A stretch of 64,000 bases of DNA from Carex sylvatica (GCA_964058845.1 CAXKVR010000168.1:41526-105525), one strand, 5' to 3'; counted from the stretch's first letter, positions 47,031-59,425 are shown. Made by a program: numbers and translations. The notes: a model not told the origin generated them from the letters alone.

Positions 47031-47286
47031 CCGAGAAGATTATAAAGAAGAAAGAGAAAAGATAAAGAGAGAAGGAATGAAATACAAGACAAACCGGAAA
47101 CCAAACAGGCCTTATAAATAGGCTGTGGAATTGAGCGGCTTGAGAAATTTTGCATAAGCATCCCTCAAAAATAAATAATTAGATAAGTGTTCCGAATGGA
47201 CCTTCTCGTTAGACATTATTATTCTACATTTTTTTTACGCTTCTCTAGAATTTGGTGGGAGGGAGGATCGGTACAATACTTCAATT

Positions 47287-47468
47287 GATATTCTACATTA
47301 TAAATCTAGTGAAATATAATTTTAATTATGTCAAGTTATATTTCCTTTTAATTCATCTAATAGTTTACTTTTGCTAATTAACAAAAGTAAAATATTAAAT
47401 GAATTAAAAGGAAATATAACTTGACATAATTAAAATTATATTCCACTAGATTTAAATTATGTGGAATA
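47287..47468. mobile_element. Hairpin MITE, about 70-bp arms (unit 2)
   Basis: 47290-47360 pairs with 47390-47465. Inside, TTTACTTTTG and CAAAAGTAAA extend the stem around CTAATTAA. It matches the hairpin at 41203-41363 but keeps a longer, perfectly paired tip, which suggests the unit 1 copy lost its apex. Confidence 0.7.
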
Positions 47469-47876
47469 CAGTTATTTTCCGTCTTTTTGTTAGATTAACA
47501 ATTTTAAATTCTTAATTTGTAATGTTCAATTTTACTAAAAAAAATATAGATGTTTTATAAAATCTTATCACATTATATTACAAAAAAAAAAAAGAAATCC
47601 ATATAAGAATTTAATCTAACGTTATATTCAGATTTTTTTTTTTGTCACGAGTGATATGCATGCACATAGGAAAATTCTTAGATCATTTTATAGAAAATCA
47701 AGATATAAATTTGAACTAGCATTTTATACAAAATACATATGAAAAATAATTGTTCCATACAAAAATGTAAAACTTGTATACAAAATTTATGTGTTCATTT
47801 TATATAAAATCAAGATATGATTTTTTAGATTATTTTATATTTAAAAAATGTAAAACTTGTACATGAGATTTGGGGT

Positions 47877-48228
47877 GCTAGCTCGTGATTTGATTGAGTT
47901 TGATTCGAAAAAAAAAATCGATTTGAAATGGATCAAACCAGCTCGGTTCTGAAACAAATCAAACTCAGTTCAATTTGAAATTGGTTTGAATCAAACTCAC
48001 GCTGAGTCTGGTTCAGTTCAAAACTCTTCTTTTTAGTTCTAAATCATGCTTCAATTTCAAACCAGTTCGGTTCGAAACTGATTTGAGTCACACTAAATCA
48101 AACTCAAACTCTCTTTTTCAATTTGAAATCCTACTTCAATTTCGTACCAGTTCAGTTCGAAATTAGTTTGAAATCAAAATTTGTTAAGTTTAATTTAGTT
48201 CGATTCGTTTGCAACCCTAGATTTTATA
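47877..48228. mobile_element. hAT-like TTCGAA-rich element (unit 2 copy)
   Basis: Paralogue of 41762-42125. Starts GGGGTGCTAGCTCGTG and ends GTTTGCAACCCT, flanked by AGATTT on both sides. Confidence 0.65.
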
Positions 48229-48340
48229 AAAAAATATTAGTGAGAATTTGTACTAGCATTTTATATATTAACTTTTTGGAACTAGCATTCATCCTTTCCA
48301 ACACAGTTTCCAAAAAAAGATAACCACCTATTGCCTTTGC

Positions 48341-49378
48341 TAGGTGTTTGCTAACGGGTACGGGCCGGGCAGACTGGGTATATTCGGAATTGGGCACGGG
48401 TACGGGTATCACGGGTATACGGGTACCACGGGCCAGGTATCACGGATATTTTTTTTTAAACCCGTGCCCTGCCTGTCTTATACCCGTGTCCGTGGTACCC
48501 TTGACGGGCAGGGCGGTCCGGGTACCCGGTCCGGTTTTTTTTTCTGTTTTTTTTTACGGTGTTGTACGAATATCATTACGTGTTTATAATTCGACTTTTA
48601 AAATCAAAATAGTTCACTATCAAATAGTGTATATAAATAAATAAAATTTGTAACTTATATATAAAAATTATTCATTCAAAAATTTGTATATTTATTCGGC
48701 TAAATACAAATGTATTTATTTATTTCTTTACACCAGTCATTTGATTTTATTTTCAAATTCTCATTTTAATTATATAGTTTCATAATTTATTTATATCTAT
48801 AATATATTTTCTAAACGTTCATTTATTTTTAATAGATTAAATAAAATATAATTAAATCAGAAACTTTAAAACAATAAATAAAAAAACAGAATTTAAAAAA
48901 CAGAAATTAAAAAACAGAATTTAAAAAACAGAAATTAAAAAACAGAATTTAAAAAACAGAAATTAAAAAACAGAATTTAAAAAACAGAATTTAAAAAACA
49001 AAAATTAAAAAACAGAAATTAAAAAACAGAAATTAAAAAACAGAATTTAAAAAACAGAAATTAAAAAAACAGAAATTAAAAAACAGAATAAAAAAAAGGG
49101 GAAAAATTTCAAAATTTTGAAAAAAAAAAAAAAAAAACAGGTACGGGCACAGGCATGGGCACGGGTACGGGTACACGAGTTCACGGGCACAGGCACTAGG
49201 GTATACGGGTACGAGTAATCCGGTCTGAGTATGGTCGAATTTTTTCTCGAAAGGGCATACCCTACCTGTTTTATGCCCGTACCCGTGTACCTGTTTACCC
49301 GACCTATATTCGAACTCAAGTACGAATACCCCAGATACCGGGCACAGACAGATTGAGTACGGGCGGCCCAACCCACTA
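48341..49378. mobile_element. hAT-type element with GGGTACGGGTA arrays, 1038 bp, 8-bp target duplication
   Basis: GCCTTTGC flanks the element exactly at 48333-48340 and 49379-49386. The ends are TAGGTGTTTGCTAACGGGTA and GGCCCAACCCACTA. Both subterminal regions (48356-48540, 49140-49370) are packed with GGGTACGGGTA/ACCCGTACCC words in opposing orientations. The unoccupied arrangement CCTATTGCCTTT-CCTAACAGC is seen in the sister copies at about 49470 and 51220. Long open frames across the arrays reflect their low stop density and are not genes. Confidence 0.87.
48880..49095. repeat. Minisatellite of about 15-bp AAAACAGAAATTAAA units
   Basis: About 14 tandem units alternating AAAACAGAAATTAAA and AAAACAGAATTTAAA in the centre of the hAT element 48341-49378. 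This is a likely replication-slippage product. Confidence 0.85.
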
Positions 49379-49555
49379 GCCTTTGCATAACAGCCCAGCA
49401 AGCATTTTATATATTAACTTTTTGGAACTAGCATTTTATCTTTCTCTCACAATTCCCAAAAAAAGGGTACTACCTATTGCCTTTCCCTAACAGCTCAGTC
49501 AAACAACATCACGTCATCACTGTATTTTTTTTTTTTTTTTTTCAAAGGAAATATT

Positions 49556-50318
49556 TGATACCTAAAATTAAGTTACTGCGTTTGTTTAGTTTTAATTTAT
49601 AGAAAGTAAAAAAAATAAAGATAAATAAAGAAAAATGCCTGATTCGAAAGCACAGATTACGATATAACCGCACTAATTACTTAGATGAATTTTTGGACAC
49701 GCGTCAATTTGAAAAAGATATAATGAGTAGTGCATCAAAATTCGTGCAGATGCACGGATTTCAATGCAGCTGCCTCTGGTCGCACAGAAAAAGTCCGAGC
49801 CCAGTGCGGATACACTGTAGCAGCATGCAGAACTGATGATGCCTGAACTTAAAACAGTCATAGATTTTGACTCGTAACTCCATTTTGGGGCGTATGATCA
49901 CTTTTCGGAAAGCTAGCGAGAAGATCTACAACTTGAGAAGTATAGTGTGAGCGCACTTTAATAGCAGACAACCTATAAATGTGTTTTCGATACGTTTTTC
50001 TATTTTCGAAACTGCTGGCCACGTTTTAAGGGCTCAAATTAGACACGTCAGTTTGAGAATCATGTAAAGATAGCATCTACCAACCTCCCCACATTCTAGG
50101 TTCTAAATTGAGTAGAATTTCAGCTTTAAAAAGGAGGGGATCTTTTCCATTCAAGACATATCTTCACAAAGATAATCTCATCTCTCAATATTTTTTCCCC
50201 ATCAATACTTAGTATAAAATTCAGCAGTCAAGGAAGTAATTCAAGTAGGACGAAGAAGAAGAATTCAAGAATAATGCAAGAATAAAGATTTTTTATATAG
50301 AGAAGGGTGTAATATATT
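49556..50318. mobile_element. Truncated copy of the solo LTR
   Basis: Starts at the same TG-containing border (AATATT|TGATACC) as the LTR at 51300. It matches that LTR from its first third (TGCCTGATTCGAA, GTCGCACAGAAAAAGTCCGA, CTGTAGCAGCA, GATCTACAACTTG) and stops at GGTGTAATATATTT, where sequence of part A (AATTATGTGGAATACA) resumes. It is therefore a product of a secondary tandem duplication and not an independent insertion. Confidence 0.75.
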
Positions 50319-50651
50319 TAATTATGTGGAATACAATTATTTTCTGTCTTTTTTGTTAGATTAACAATTTTAAATTCTTAATTTGTACTGTTCAATTTGA
50401 CTAAAAAAAATATAGATGTTTTATAAAATCTTATCACATTATATTACAAAAAAAGAAATCCATATAAGAATTTAATCGAACGTTATATTCAGATTTTTTT
50501 TTTTTGTCACGAGTGAAATGCATGCACATTGGAAAATTCTTAGATCATTTTATAGAAAATCAAGATATAAATTTGAACTAGCATTTTTTACAAAATATAT
50601 ATAGAAAATAATTGTTCCATACAAAAATGTAAAACTTGTACATGAGATTTG

Positions 50652-51007
50652 GAGTGCACAACAAGTTCGTAGCTCGTGATTTGATTGAGTTTGATTCGAA
50701 AAAAATCGATTCAAAATGGATCAAACCAGCTCGGTTCTGAAACAAACCAAATTCAGTTTGATTTGAAATTTGTTTGAATCGAACTCACACTGAGTTTGGT
50801 TCAGATCAAAACTTTTTTTTTTAGTTCTAAATTATGCTTCAATTTCAAACCAGTCCGGTTCGAAACTGATTTGAGTCGCACTGAATCAAACTTGAACTCT
50901 CCTTTTCAATTTGAAATCCTACTTCAATTTCGTACCAGTTAAGTTCAAAATTAGTTTGAAATTGAAATGTGTTAAGTTTGATTTTGTTGGATTCGTTTGC
51001 AACCCTA
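50652..51007. mobile_element. hAT-like TTCGAA-rich element (third copy)
   Basis: Paralogue of 41762-42125 and 47877-48228 (GGAGTGCACAACAAGTTCG ... GTTTGCAACCCT), carried along in the repeated A tail. Confidence 0.65.
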
Positions 51008-51299
51008 CATTCTATAAAAAAATATTGTTGAGGATTTATACAAATATTTTATATATTAACTTTTTGAGACTAGCATTTTATCCTCTCTCACAATTTCCGA
51101 AAAATAAGAGAACAACCTATTGCCGTTGCCTAACAGCCACAAGAATTTTATATATTAACTTTTTGGAACTATCATTTTATCTTTCTCTCACAATTCCCAA
51201 AAAAAGGGTACTACCTATTGCCTTTTCCTAACAGCCCAGCAAATGATTCAAACAACATCACGTCATCACTGTATTTTTTTTTTTTCCAAAGGAGATATT

Positions 51300-53197
51300 T
51301 GTTAGGCATACATTTTGATCTAATAAAATATAAAATGATGAAATAATATCAAATATCTTGTATTTTGAATATAAAAAAATATAATACACTTAGAATCAAG
51401 TTACTGCGTTTGTTTAGTTTTAATTTGTAGGAAGTAAAAAAAATAAAGATAAACGAAAAAAAATGCCTGATTCGAACGCACATATTACAATATAACCACA
51501 CTAATTACTTAGATGGATTTCAATGCAGCTGCACTCTGGTCGCACAGAAAAAGTCCGAATCAAGTGCGGACACACTGTAGCAGCTGCACTCTGGTCGCAC
51601 AGAAAAATTCCGAACCAAGTGCGGATACACTGTAGCAGCACGCAGAACTGGAGCCTAAACTTAAAACGGTCATAGATTTTGACTCGTAACTCTATTTTGG
51701 GCGTATGATCATTTTTCCGAAAGCTAGATAGAAGATCTACAACTTGGGAAACATAGTGTGAGCGCACTTTGATCGCAGACAGCCTATAAATGTATTTTCT
51801 ACGCATTTTTATATTTTTGGAACTGCTAGTCACGTTTCAAGAGCTCAAATTAGACACGTCAGTGTGAAAATCATTTAAAGATAGCATCTACCAACCTCCC
51901 CACATCTAGGCTCTAAATTGAGCAGAATTTCAACTTTAAAAAGGGGGAGATCTTTTCCATTCAAGGCATCTCTTCGCAAAGATTATCTCATCTCTCAATA
52001 TCTCTTTTCCACCTATACTTAGCGTAAAATTCAGCAGTTAAGGAAGCAATTCAAGGAGGAGAAAGAAGAATAATTCAAAAAGAAGGCAAGAATAAGGGTT
52101 CTTCATCTAGAGAATGGTGTAATCTATTTCTCTATTCAATTTCTCTTTGTTTTTGCCAACTTTTATAATGGATCTCTCCATGAAAGAGTAGATCTCTCTC
52201 TAGGGATTTAGGTCAATGCATGAACTTGTTCAATTCTATCATATTCGATTATATTATTTTTATTATGATTGTTTGATTTGATTGTTAATTTCTGTGATTT
52301 ATAATTTGTGTTGATTACATAATTAGTACCTGAATTGTAGTTATCCCGTTTTGGATTCGAAAGAATCAAAATTGACTAGGATCATATAGAATGGTACCAA
52401 ATTATAAATACAAATACCTTAGGTTTGGATTAGAATCTAACCAATTTGTAATCTAAGCTGGAACTACAGAAATTAAGGTTAGGATTTGGTGAAGGACTTA
52501 ATCGTGAAGTCAAATCCTTAACTAGGAACCCTAGATTAGATTAAATATTAATATGTATTTTGTGTGCACGCGATTGTTAAATATCCCTTTAGGATGGTGA
52601 CAGCCCTAAAACCAGAGGAACGTTAACCCACCGCACCAAAATATACTTGTATCAATAATTAGTTGAATTAGGCTAATAAGAGTTTAATGTGTCTAGATAG
52701 CTAGGATGAAGGAGCTAACCGTGAAGTTTGAATTATTTAGGCACGTTATTAATCCACGAAAGTGACCATTTTTAACATATTAGGTTAGAAACCTCGTCAT
52801 ATCAAACATGAATTTAAACAAACTGAGTAAATAAAATTAGCAAGGGATTGTAGACCGAATGCCCCTAGACTTCCTAACCTTGAAAGCAACTAACATTCTC
52901 TTTTACTTTTTTTTTTACTTTTATTGTTTCAAACATCTTCCTCTGGTATTGAACACAAACTTATAATTGTTATAACAAAATCCCCCATTTAATTTTATTT
53001 TCTTACACAAATCTGAAATGAATCAATATAGTTAAAGACTAGTATTTTCTGATTTTTCTGTGGATCGATACCGAAAGTACTACAAGGATAGATTGTGCAC
53101 TTGCAATCGACCATTCTTTAAGTATTTAGGTTTATAAATTTAAAAGCCTAAAGAGTATAAAAACAAGTATAAAATCTTATATTTAAAATACTCAACA
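51300..53197 (+). mobile_element. Solo LTR of an LTR retrotransposon, 1898 bp, 5-bp target duplication
   Basis: Begins TGTTAGGCATAC and ends TACTCAACA, i.e. TGTT...AACA termini, with ATATT on both sides (51295-51299, 53198-53202). Unit 1 of the segmental duplication is unoccupied here (GGAGGTATTATACGGCG at about 43015). Features known from long plant LTRs include a region with GTAACTC-ATTTTGGGCG and GATCTACAACTTGGG, and GTGGATCGATACCG near the 3' end. No gag, pol, primer-binding site or polypurine tract follows, so recombination between two LTRs has probably removed the body. The Ty3/gypsy versus Ty1/copia assignment is not secure. Confidence 0.83.
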
Positions 53198-54289
53198 ATA
53201 TTATACGGCGTCGAATCATTGGTCCAAATAAATACAAATCTTATTGTTCAAGAATATTTCATATAGAATCTCATGCACAGGGGTGTTAATGGAACTCTTT
53301 TATCTATACATCCGAAAATAAAGTAAGAGTAAGATTTTTTTTTTTTTATAAATAAGATCAATCTTAAAAAAATTCATACTAAGAATGAAGATCATTTTAA
53401 CAATACTCATGATATTTTACTCTAAATTATATAAAAAATCATACATAAATATATAAAAAAAAATAGAGACCAATTCACCCCATTCACTGTATATGCATTC
53501 ACCTTTCTTTTCATCACTTGTGCAAATTCTTTTTTTTTTTTTACAAATATGCCCGTAGGCTTCACCTGTGCAAAATTATTGGTTTAACAGCTATTTAGTA
53601 GTAAAATATGGTGAATTGATATTAAAATAAATATTTCAAAAGCAATTATTTCAAATCTTATATATTAGTTATTTATCATAAGAACTTGTGAAACTAAAGA
53701 GGAGCCGAACTTAAACGCCAACAATCAAAGTTTTTTACTATTTTTTTAAATAGATACAATTTTTTTTTTAAAATTGTGGACTATCTAAAATAATAATTTT
53801 ATATCTATCTTAAAAAATGATAAAAAAAATTCAAAAAATATAAAATTTAGTCTCAATCACATTTTAACGTGGATATCATGTTGAACAGTTTAGATCATCT
53901 ATTTTAAATTTTAAAATTAAAGATAAAAATATTAAACTACAATTAAAGCATAAAGCAATAGACATATGAGCCATAGTCACAAGATTCGCGAATTAAATCT
54001 GAATAATTCTTTTTTCTGGTGATGCTGGACTGAACGCCGAATTATTCGATTGACCAAACTTTAACCGAATTAAACCCTAATAATTAGATAATTTTATGAT
54101 TTTTCTCGAATTTTACGATTTTTTCCGAATTTTTTCCCCAGTATTTTCTTTTTTTTTGGTTTTTTATTTTTTGATCTCTTACAAAACTGAGATTTCTGAT
54201 CCGAATCATTCTCTAATTATATCTAAATTATTTTTAAATCATAAATTTTTAACCACGCTAAATCAAATCTTGAGTAATTTATTTGTCAC

Positions 54290-54402
54290 TGTGCATTTGA
54301 GCCCTCTTCTTTGTAAAATATGGAAATTGCGTTGTAAATTTAAAATTGAGCCCTCTTCTTTGTAAAATATGGAAATTGCGTGGTAAATTTAAAAAGAGGA
54401 TA
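54290..54402. repeat. 52-bp tandem duplication at the end of part B'
   Basis: TTGAGCCCTCTTCTTTGTAAAATATGG through TGCGT-GTAAATTTAAAA occurs twice in direct succession. The equivalent end of unit 1 (44515-44570) has one copy. Confidence 0.85.
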
Positions 54403-54649
54403 GAGACAAGCTATACCTATAAACACGAGATTGAGGAGGAATGATTGGAACGAGGAAACGGTACCTCGTGACCTCGTTACTCGTCACAGAAACGTGAGGC
54501 CGGATGGATTAAGGCTGCGCCAACGTGACATGTTTTATTTTTATTTTTTTTGGAGAATTTTTATGTATCCCTCAAAAAATTTAATATTACATATTTTTCT
54601 TTACAAGTTTGAAAAAATAAATTTATTTCTTACAATTATAAAAACAAAA

Positions 54650-55042
54650 CTAGGATGTGATGTGCTCACCAAGAGAGATTGGCGAGCACACCCCAAAAGA
54701 CTATCAAATTGACTTCGAACTACAGATTCAAACCGTTGAAATCCAAGTATTTTGTGAGTGATGCATGTGCATGTAAATTTTTTAAAGTTTTGAATTCACT
54801 TAGTATATGGTCAAGTGGACAAAAAAATGATGAAAAAATAATATATAAAATAATTAAAAAATTAACTTATAAAATATTAATTGTTTTGACCTCTTGATCA
54901 TGTGCTCAAAAAATTTGACATGTACATACATCACTCACGAAGTACTTGTATTTCAACGATTTGAATTTATAGTTTGAAGTTAATTCAATAGTCTTTTGGA
55001 AGTGTGCTCACCAATCTCTCTTGGTGAGTACATCAAACACTA
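54650..55042. mobile_element. Fold-back MITE with about 140-bp inverted arms
   Basis: GTGCTCACCAAGAGAGATTGG at 54661 pairs with CCAATCTCTCTTGGTGAGTAC at 55009. Complementarity continues inward through AAAAGACTATC / ATAGTCTTTTGG, AACCGTTGAAAT / ATTTCAACGATT and GTGAGTGATGCATG / CATACATCACTCAC. The outer ends ACTAGG... and ...CACTAGT leave the exact target duplication ambiguous (TAG or longer). Confidence 0.8.
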
Positions 55043-56164
55043 GTTTTACTCAAATTATAAAACTCATGTATTTTTCAATGTTTTATATAGTTTTTGTAGA
55101 CCTTACAAATTATAGCGTCATCATCAGAGATGATAATTGCTATTTATAACTTTAATTAATTCAGAATTAATCATGGCCCTTTTAAATTCATAATTTCATT
55201 ATATATATATAAAATTAAATTAAATTAAGAGTGAGGCTATGGTACTATGTATAGCATGCATTGGCATGTACTATATATTAATAATCGTTATCAAACTTCA
55301 AATTGTCGATTTAAACTGCTAACTTGATCTCCATATAAAATTGTATTTTTAAACTAATTTTTACTATTTTTTAGACATAGAGAAAATCACTACTCTTGAA
55401 TCACTACTCTTGATCAGCATGTACATTTTTATATGAAAATCATGGTAAACGTTTCAGATCTACTGTTTGAACTCTAAAAAAAAATTATTTATAGTACCGA
55501 TCAATCCACGTTATGTAGCCTGGCCTCACTCAAAATTAATATACTAACTTCTGAAATATGATATCCCTGTATTAGTTATAAAAAGAGAATTAGTTGTTGG
55601 AACTATAAAGTATTAAATATGTGTCAATAGTGTAATGGTTAGAATTTAATATTTGTAGTTGTGATAATTTAAATTGAAAATCTAACTGTTACATATTGTA
55701 TATTATTGTATATTTTATGTTCTTATTATTCAACCTAAATTTTCTAATTCATCATTATATCTTCACGTAAGGGCAGAACTAGACTTACAAGTTATAAGGA
55801 TCAAATATAAATGGGACCGGATTAGTCATATAAAATTTTCAAATTACAAATGAGGATCAATATTACCGTATCTACAACATTATATCCTATACTATATAGA
55901 AAATTGTATATAAATACAAAAAAAATAATTAAATTAAATGCACTCAATTGATCCTTATTACTTGAATGTAGCTCTGCCTTTGCCTCCACGGCACTAAGAG
56001 AGAGCCTGAAGCTTTCTTCAGGGTGTTATGAATCATTGAGTATTTGTGTCCATATCCTTGGGGTAACAAAATATTTTTGTTTTAATCCGAATTGTTTGAG
56101 CAATTCAATATTAAGTGAAAATCTGAACTGTTTGATCAAAAACCCATATTCTAGTGGTGGTGAG
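55043..56164. other. AT-rich intergenic DNA
   Basis: No gene. 55280-55500 is a diverged copy of the dispersed MITE-like family (ATTTAAACTGCTAACTTGATCTCC..., GTTTAGATC-type ends). The rest is low complexity. Confidence 0.45.
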
Positions 56165-56495
56165 TAGGGTGAAAACGAAGCAGATAGTGATAAAATTATA
56201 TTCATATCTTTTTTCTTTTTTTTTCTGGATACAGATACGGAGTGGATATTAGATGGATTTGGATTAGATCGGATATTTATTAAATTAATATAAAAATATT
56301 AAAAAAATTAAAGTTCGTAATATTTATCTAATTATAATGGTGAATAACATAAATTTTTCATAATATATATTAAAATATATTATATAAATCAGTATCCTTA
56401 TTCACACATATATTCAAATATTGAATATCCACATCTAAATTTTCGAATACATATTAAATACGAATCGGATATTATTCATACCGTTTTCATCCCTA
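56165..56495. mobile_element. hAT-type MITE, 331 bp, inverted relative of 45514-45844
   Basis: The ends TAGGGTGAAAACG and CGTTTTCATCCCTA form an inverted repeat. The interior GGATATTAGATGGATTTGGAT matches, in reverse orientation, the CCATCTAATATCC words of 45514-45844. The target duplication is not clear (GTGGTGAG and GGTGTGGC). Confidence 0.7.
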
Positions 56496-58326
56496 GGTGT
56501 GGCGGAACTGAACTGAGTTTTTTTTGGCAATGGGTAATAGAAATGAGGTTCTTTTTGTTTATGCCAAAAAGGACACAAAACTGAGTTGTGGGTCAATCTT
56601 GTCAGACTTGCGTCTTGATGCTGAAATTCATTTTTTGTTTTTTTTTGTTTTTTTTTAACTGATACTAATCTTTGGATAGTTGTCTAATTTAACTCGTAAG
56701 AGAGAAACATGTATTTGGGACTTTGTATTGAAATTGACATTTTTATATTTAAAACCAACCAAGGAGATAAAAATTGACCTTATTTCTTAGCAGCAATGAC
56801 AACTTTGGGCCAGGCCCAAATATCCATTAACATTCAGCCCAACGGCCCATACATCGGTATGAACATATGAAATTCAAAAATTATAAATCTTAATAATGTG
56901 CATACATCACTTTTGAAAGAAAACGAAATAAAAAATTATGGATTTTGTTTCTAAATTTTTAAATATTGACATGAAAGAAAAATTGAGACAACTCATGACA
57001 CGTAATGTTTCATTCACATTTTTGTACATTTTCTCTTTTGTCGGTTTAATTAAAATTTAAAAGGTTGCAAGTATGCCTTCTTTTTTTCTTTTTTCTTTTT
57101 TTTTTTAATTATGAAGCTTTTGATGTTGTATTTGATTTGATAAGTTCAATCTCAATTTAAAAATTCAATTATTTCTTCAATGCATACTTCTCAAATCGAA
57201 TGAGATTTTGTTACACAAACCTGATTTTAAAGTAGCTTAAAATAATAAAAAAGATAATTCATGAAAAAAAATATCAAACCCAAAAATAAAATAAAAATAT
57301 TATGGTGTGAAAGTTGCCCAAAGTAATCAAGAAATTCCACATATTTATCTTTTTTTTATTACAAAAATATTATGAATCTTTTCTCTATTTAAATTTTTCT
57401 TTAGTATGAGATAAAGATTAAAATCCTCAAATTTTCTCTATTTAAATTATTTATTTTTGTCCTTCCAACCAAAGTCTATAACTAATTAATGATGTATTCT
57501 ACCAAAGTTTGGTGTTGTACAAAGTACCACCAATTTTATACTAACCAACACCATTCTCCATTTAGAAATAAAATCCTTAAAATTAAATTTCTTTTGAATA
57601 AATTATAAAAAATAAAAAAAGGGGTCGTTGAGAGAGAGAGAGAACAGAATGATTATGCTTCAAATGAACTCGTTTCTCGTCTTTTGCTTCATCACGTCAA
57701 ATTAAATTAGTATTATTGTTATTGGCAGCACCTTTTTAATTCCTATTTGGGGTGGTTAGTTGCTGAAATATATACATATTACCAAAATGTTAAGTCAAAG
57801 CATTTCAGTATGGTACTGGTACAAACCAGATTCAGTGCTGGTATGCACTGGGGTTGTTGAGGAATTCCAAATTATGAGAAAATTCCACATCTAACATGGC
57901 CTTCAAATCAATATTATTTAATATTATTGTGTATTTTTTAAATTTTGGGGCTTGTCAAGCCAATCTGCAACCCCCAAGAATGGGGCCGCCCGAGTAAATT
58001 TGAAATTTTGCCAAAATTAGAGTATTTTGTTTTTTTTTTGTTTTTTTGTTATAGTATAAATAAAAATTTCGGAGATATAAAGGAGCTCAGGAATGATTAA
58101 ATCTTTTATGTTTCAAATTTTTTAGAAGATTTATGTGTAATTTTGTTCATTTTAATGAAATATTTGTTTAATTAAAACAAAGAATGTTCATCGTTCTAAA
58201 ATAGATTTTGTTGCATATTATTTTATCAAATTTAGCTCCATTATAGTTGTAAATTCTGCATAAATTTACAAGAAGGAAACTGTTTGTATCTTTCAGGCTC
58301 AGGTATGTACTAGTATGTGCACTGTG
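56496..58326. other. Intergenic DNA, no gene seen
   Basis: Poly-T runs and AT-rich sequence. A short GC-richer patch near 57950-58000 has no open frame of interest. Nothing could be assigned. Confidence 0.45.
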
Positions 58327-58334
58327 CACATGCC

Positions 58335-58797
58335 TAGAGTGGAAAAAATGGCACGGCGGAGCTGGCTCCATCACGGAACAGTACGGAACAGCACAGTACG
58401 TGTGACTGTTATGTACCGTGACTTGCGTATTCCGTACCGTGATCATTCGCGTGTTGTGATCAGATTTTGAAAATTTGGCACGATACGTCACGCGAAAGAT
58501 TCGGTCACAGCATGGCACGGCACAGCAATTATGTTTTAATCAAATGATGAATCTTGAATAAACAACTTAAACTGAATAAACTAACTTAAATTATGAAAAA
58601 AATAGTTAAACTTGAGAAACATAGCCAGTTACGTTTGGACATGGCATACGAGTCATGGCGTGATTCACATGCGGTGACCACCTTTCAACATTTTGGTCAC
58701 AGTACAGTACGTGTCATTGTTCACTTGATCACAGTACAACACAACACAAGACTAAAGTCACAACGTGTTAGTCACGGCACGACATGTTTTTTCCACT
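58335..58797. mobile_element. hAT-type MITE with GGCACGGCA sub-repeats, inverted copy of 34035-34519
   Basis: Begins TAGAGTGGAAAAAATGGCACGG and ends CGACATGTTTTTTCCACT. The flanks CACATGCC (58327-58334) and CTCATGCC (58798-58805) match at 7 of 8 positions. The interior is the reverse complement of the 34-kb element, including GTTAAACTTGAGAAACATA against TATGTTTCTCACATTTAAC. The open frames on it are composition artefacts. Confidence 0.78.
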
Positions 58798-59074
58798 CTC
58801 ATGCCGCAATTCCAGTATTGTGGGTGAATTTGCATTCCAGTATTTATGTTTGAAATTGCATTCCTTGATCCATGTACCTACCAGTATATATATGTCCTTT
58901 TGGTTATAATTATCTGATGATACCTTGAAGATATAGTTTGACTTCAAAGTTCATTAGTTTAATTCATTGATGTAAAGTATTAATTACATTGTGATTCCTC
59001 ATATCACAAGTACTTGTGGTTGACATCAAATAATGAGGAGGATTTAATTTAGCATACTCCATAAAGGGCTGCAA

Positions 59075-59425
59075 ATGAATTGGAACTTAATCGAACTTAA
59101 TCATGTTTGAGTTCGATTTCAAACTAATTTTGAACATAACTGGTTCGAAATTGAAGTAGGGTTTTGAACTGAAAAAATGAGTTCAAGTTTGATTCAGTGC
59201 GATTCAAATTAGTTTCGAACCGAATTAGTTCGAAATTGAAACGAGATTAATAGTTTCGAATAGAGTCAGACTCAGTTCGAATTCGATTTGAACTAATTTC
59301 GAATCGAACTGGACTTGATTCGTTTCAGAACCGAACTGGTTTGATTTGTATTGAACCGAATTTTTTTTCAAATCGAACTCAATCGAATCATGAACTACGA
59401 GCTTTTTGCAAACCTAATGGAGTCC
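59075..59425. mobile_element. hAT-like TTCGAA-rich element
   Basis: AAGGGCTGCAAATGAATTGG ... GAGCTTTTTGCAAACCT, with the flanking words ACTCCAT and ATGGAGT extending the inverted repeat instead of forming a direct one. The interior matches the 41762, 47877 and 50652 family in reverse orientation. Confidence 0.6.

Larger units (their letters stand above)
44580..54410. repeat. Tandem segmental duplication, unit 2 (enlarged by insertions)
   Basis: Head-to-tail second copy of 39090-44576. Part A' is 44580-48300. Part B' is split by the insertions listed separately: a hAT element at 48341-49378, a partial LTR at 49556-50318, a repeated A tail and B head at 50318-51299, and a solo LTR at 51300-53197. 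Part A' also has about 0.8 kb not in unit 1 (about 45150-45970), which includes a hAT MITE. Confidence 0.8.

Noticed and set aside
48880..49095. CRISPR-like regular repeats
   Set aside because: Repeats are directly adjacent with no unique spacers, in a plant genome; this is a minisatellite.
48344..49401. Long open frames (98-122 codons) rich in GTG/GRV or YPYP repeats
   Set aside because: They run over GGGTACGGGTA arrays with few stop codons in any frame. The sequence is a hAT element, not a gene.
51300..53197. Full LTR retrotransposon
   Set aside because: No gag/pol, primer-binding site or second complete LTR lies between or beside the copies. The 5-bp duplication directly flanks a single LTR, so solo LTR is the better reading.
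58168..58853. Open frames of 116 and 86 codons
   Set aside because: Both are composition effects of the GTGCCGTG-type arrays in a MITE and have no protein family signature.
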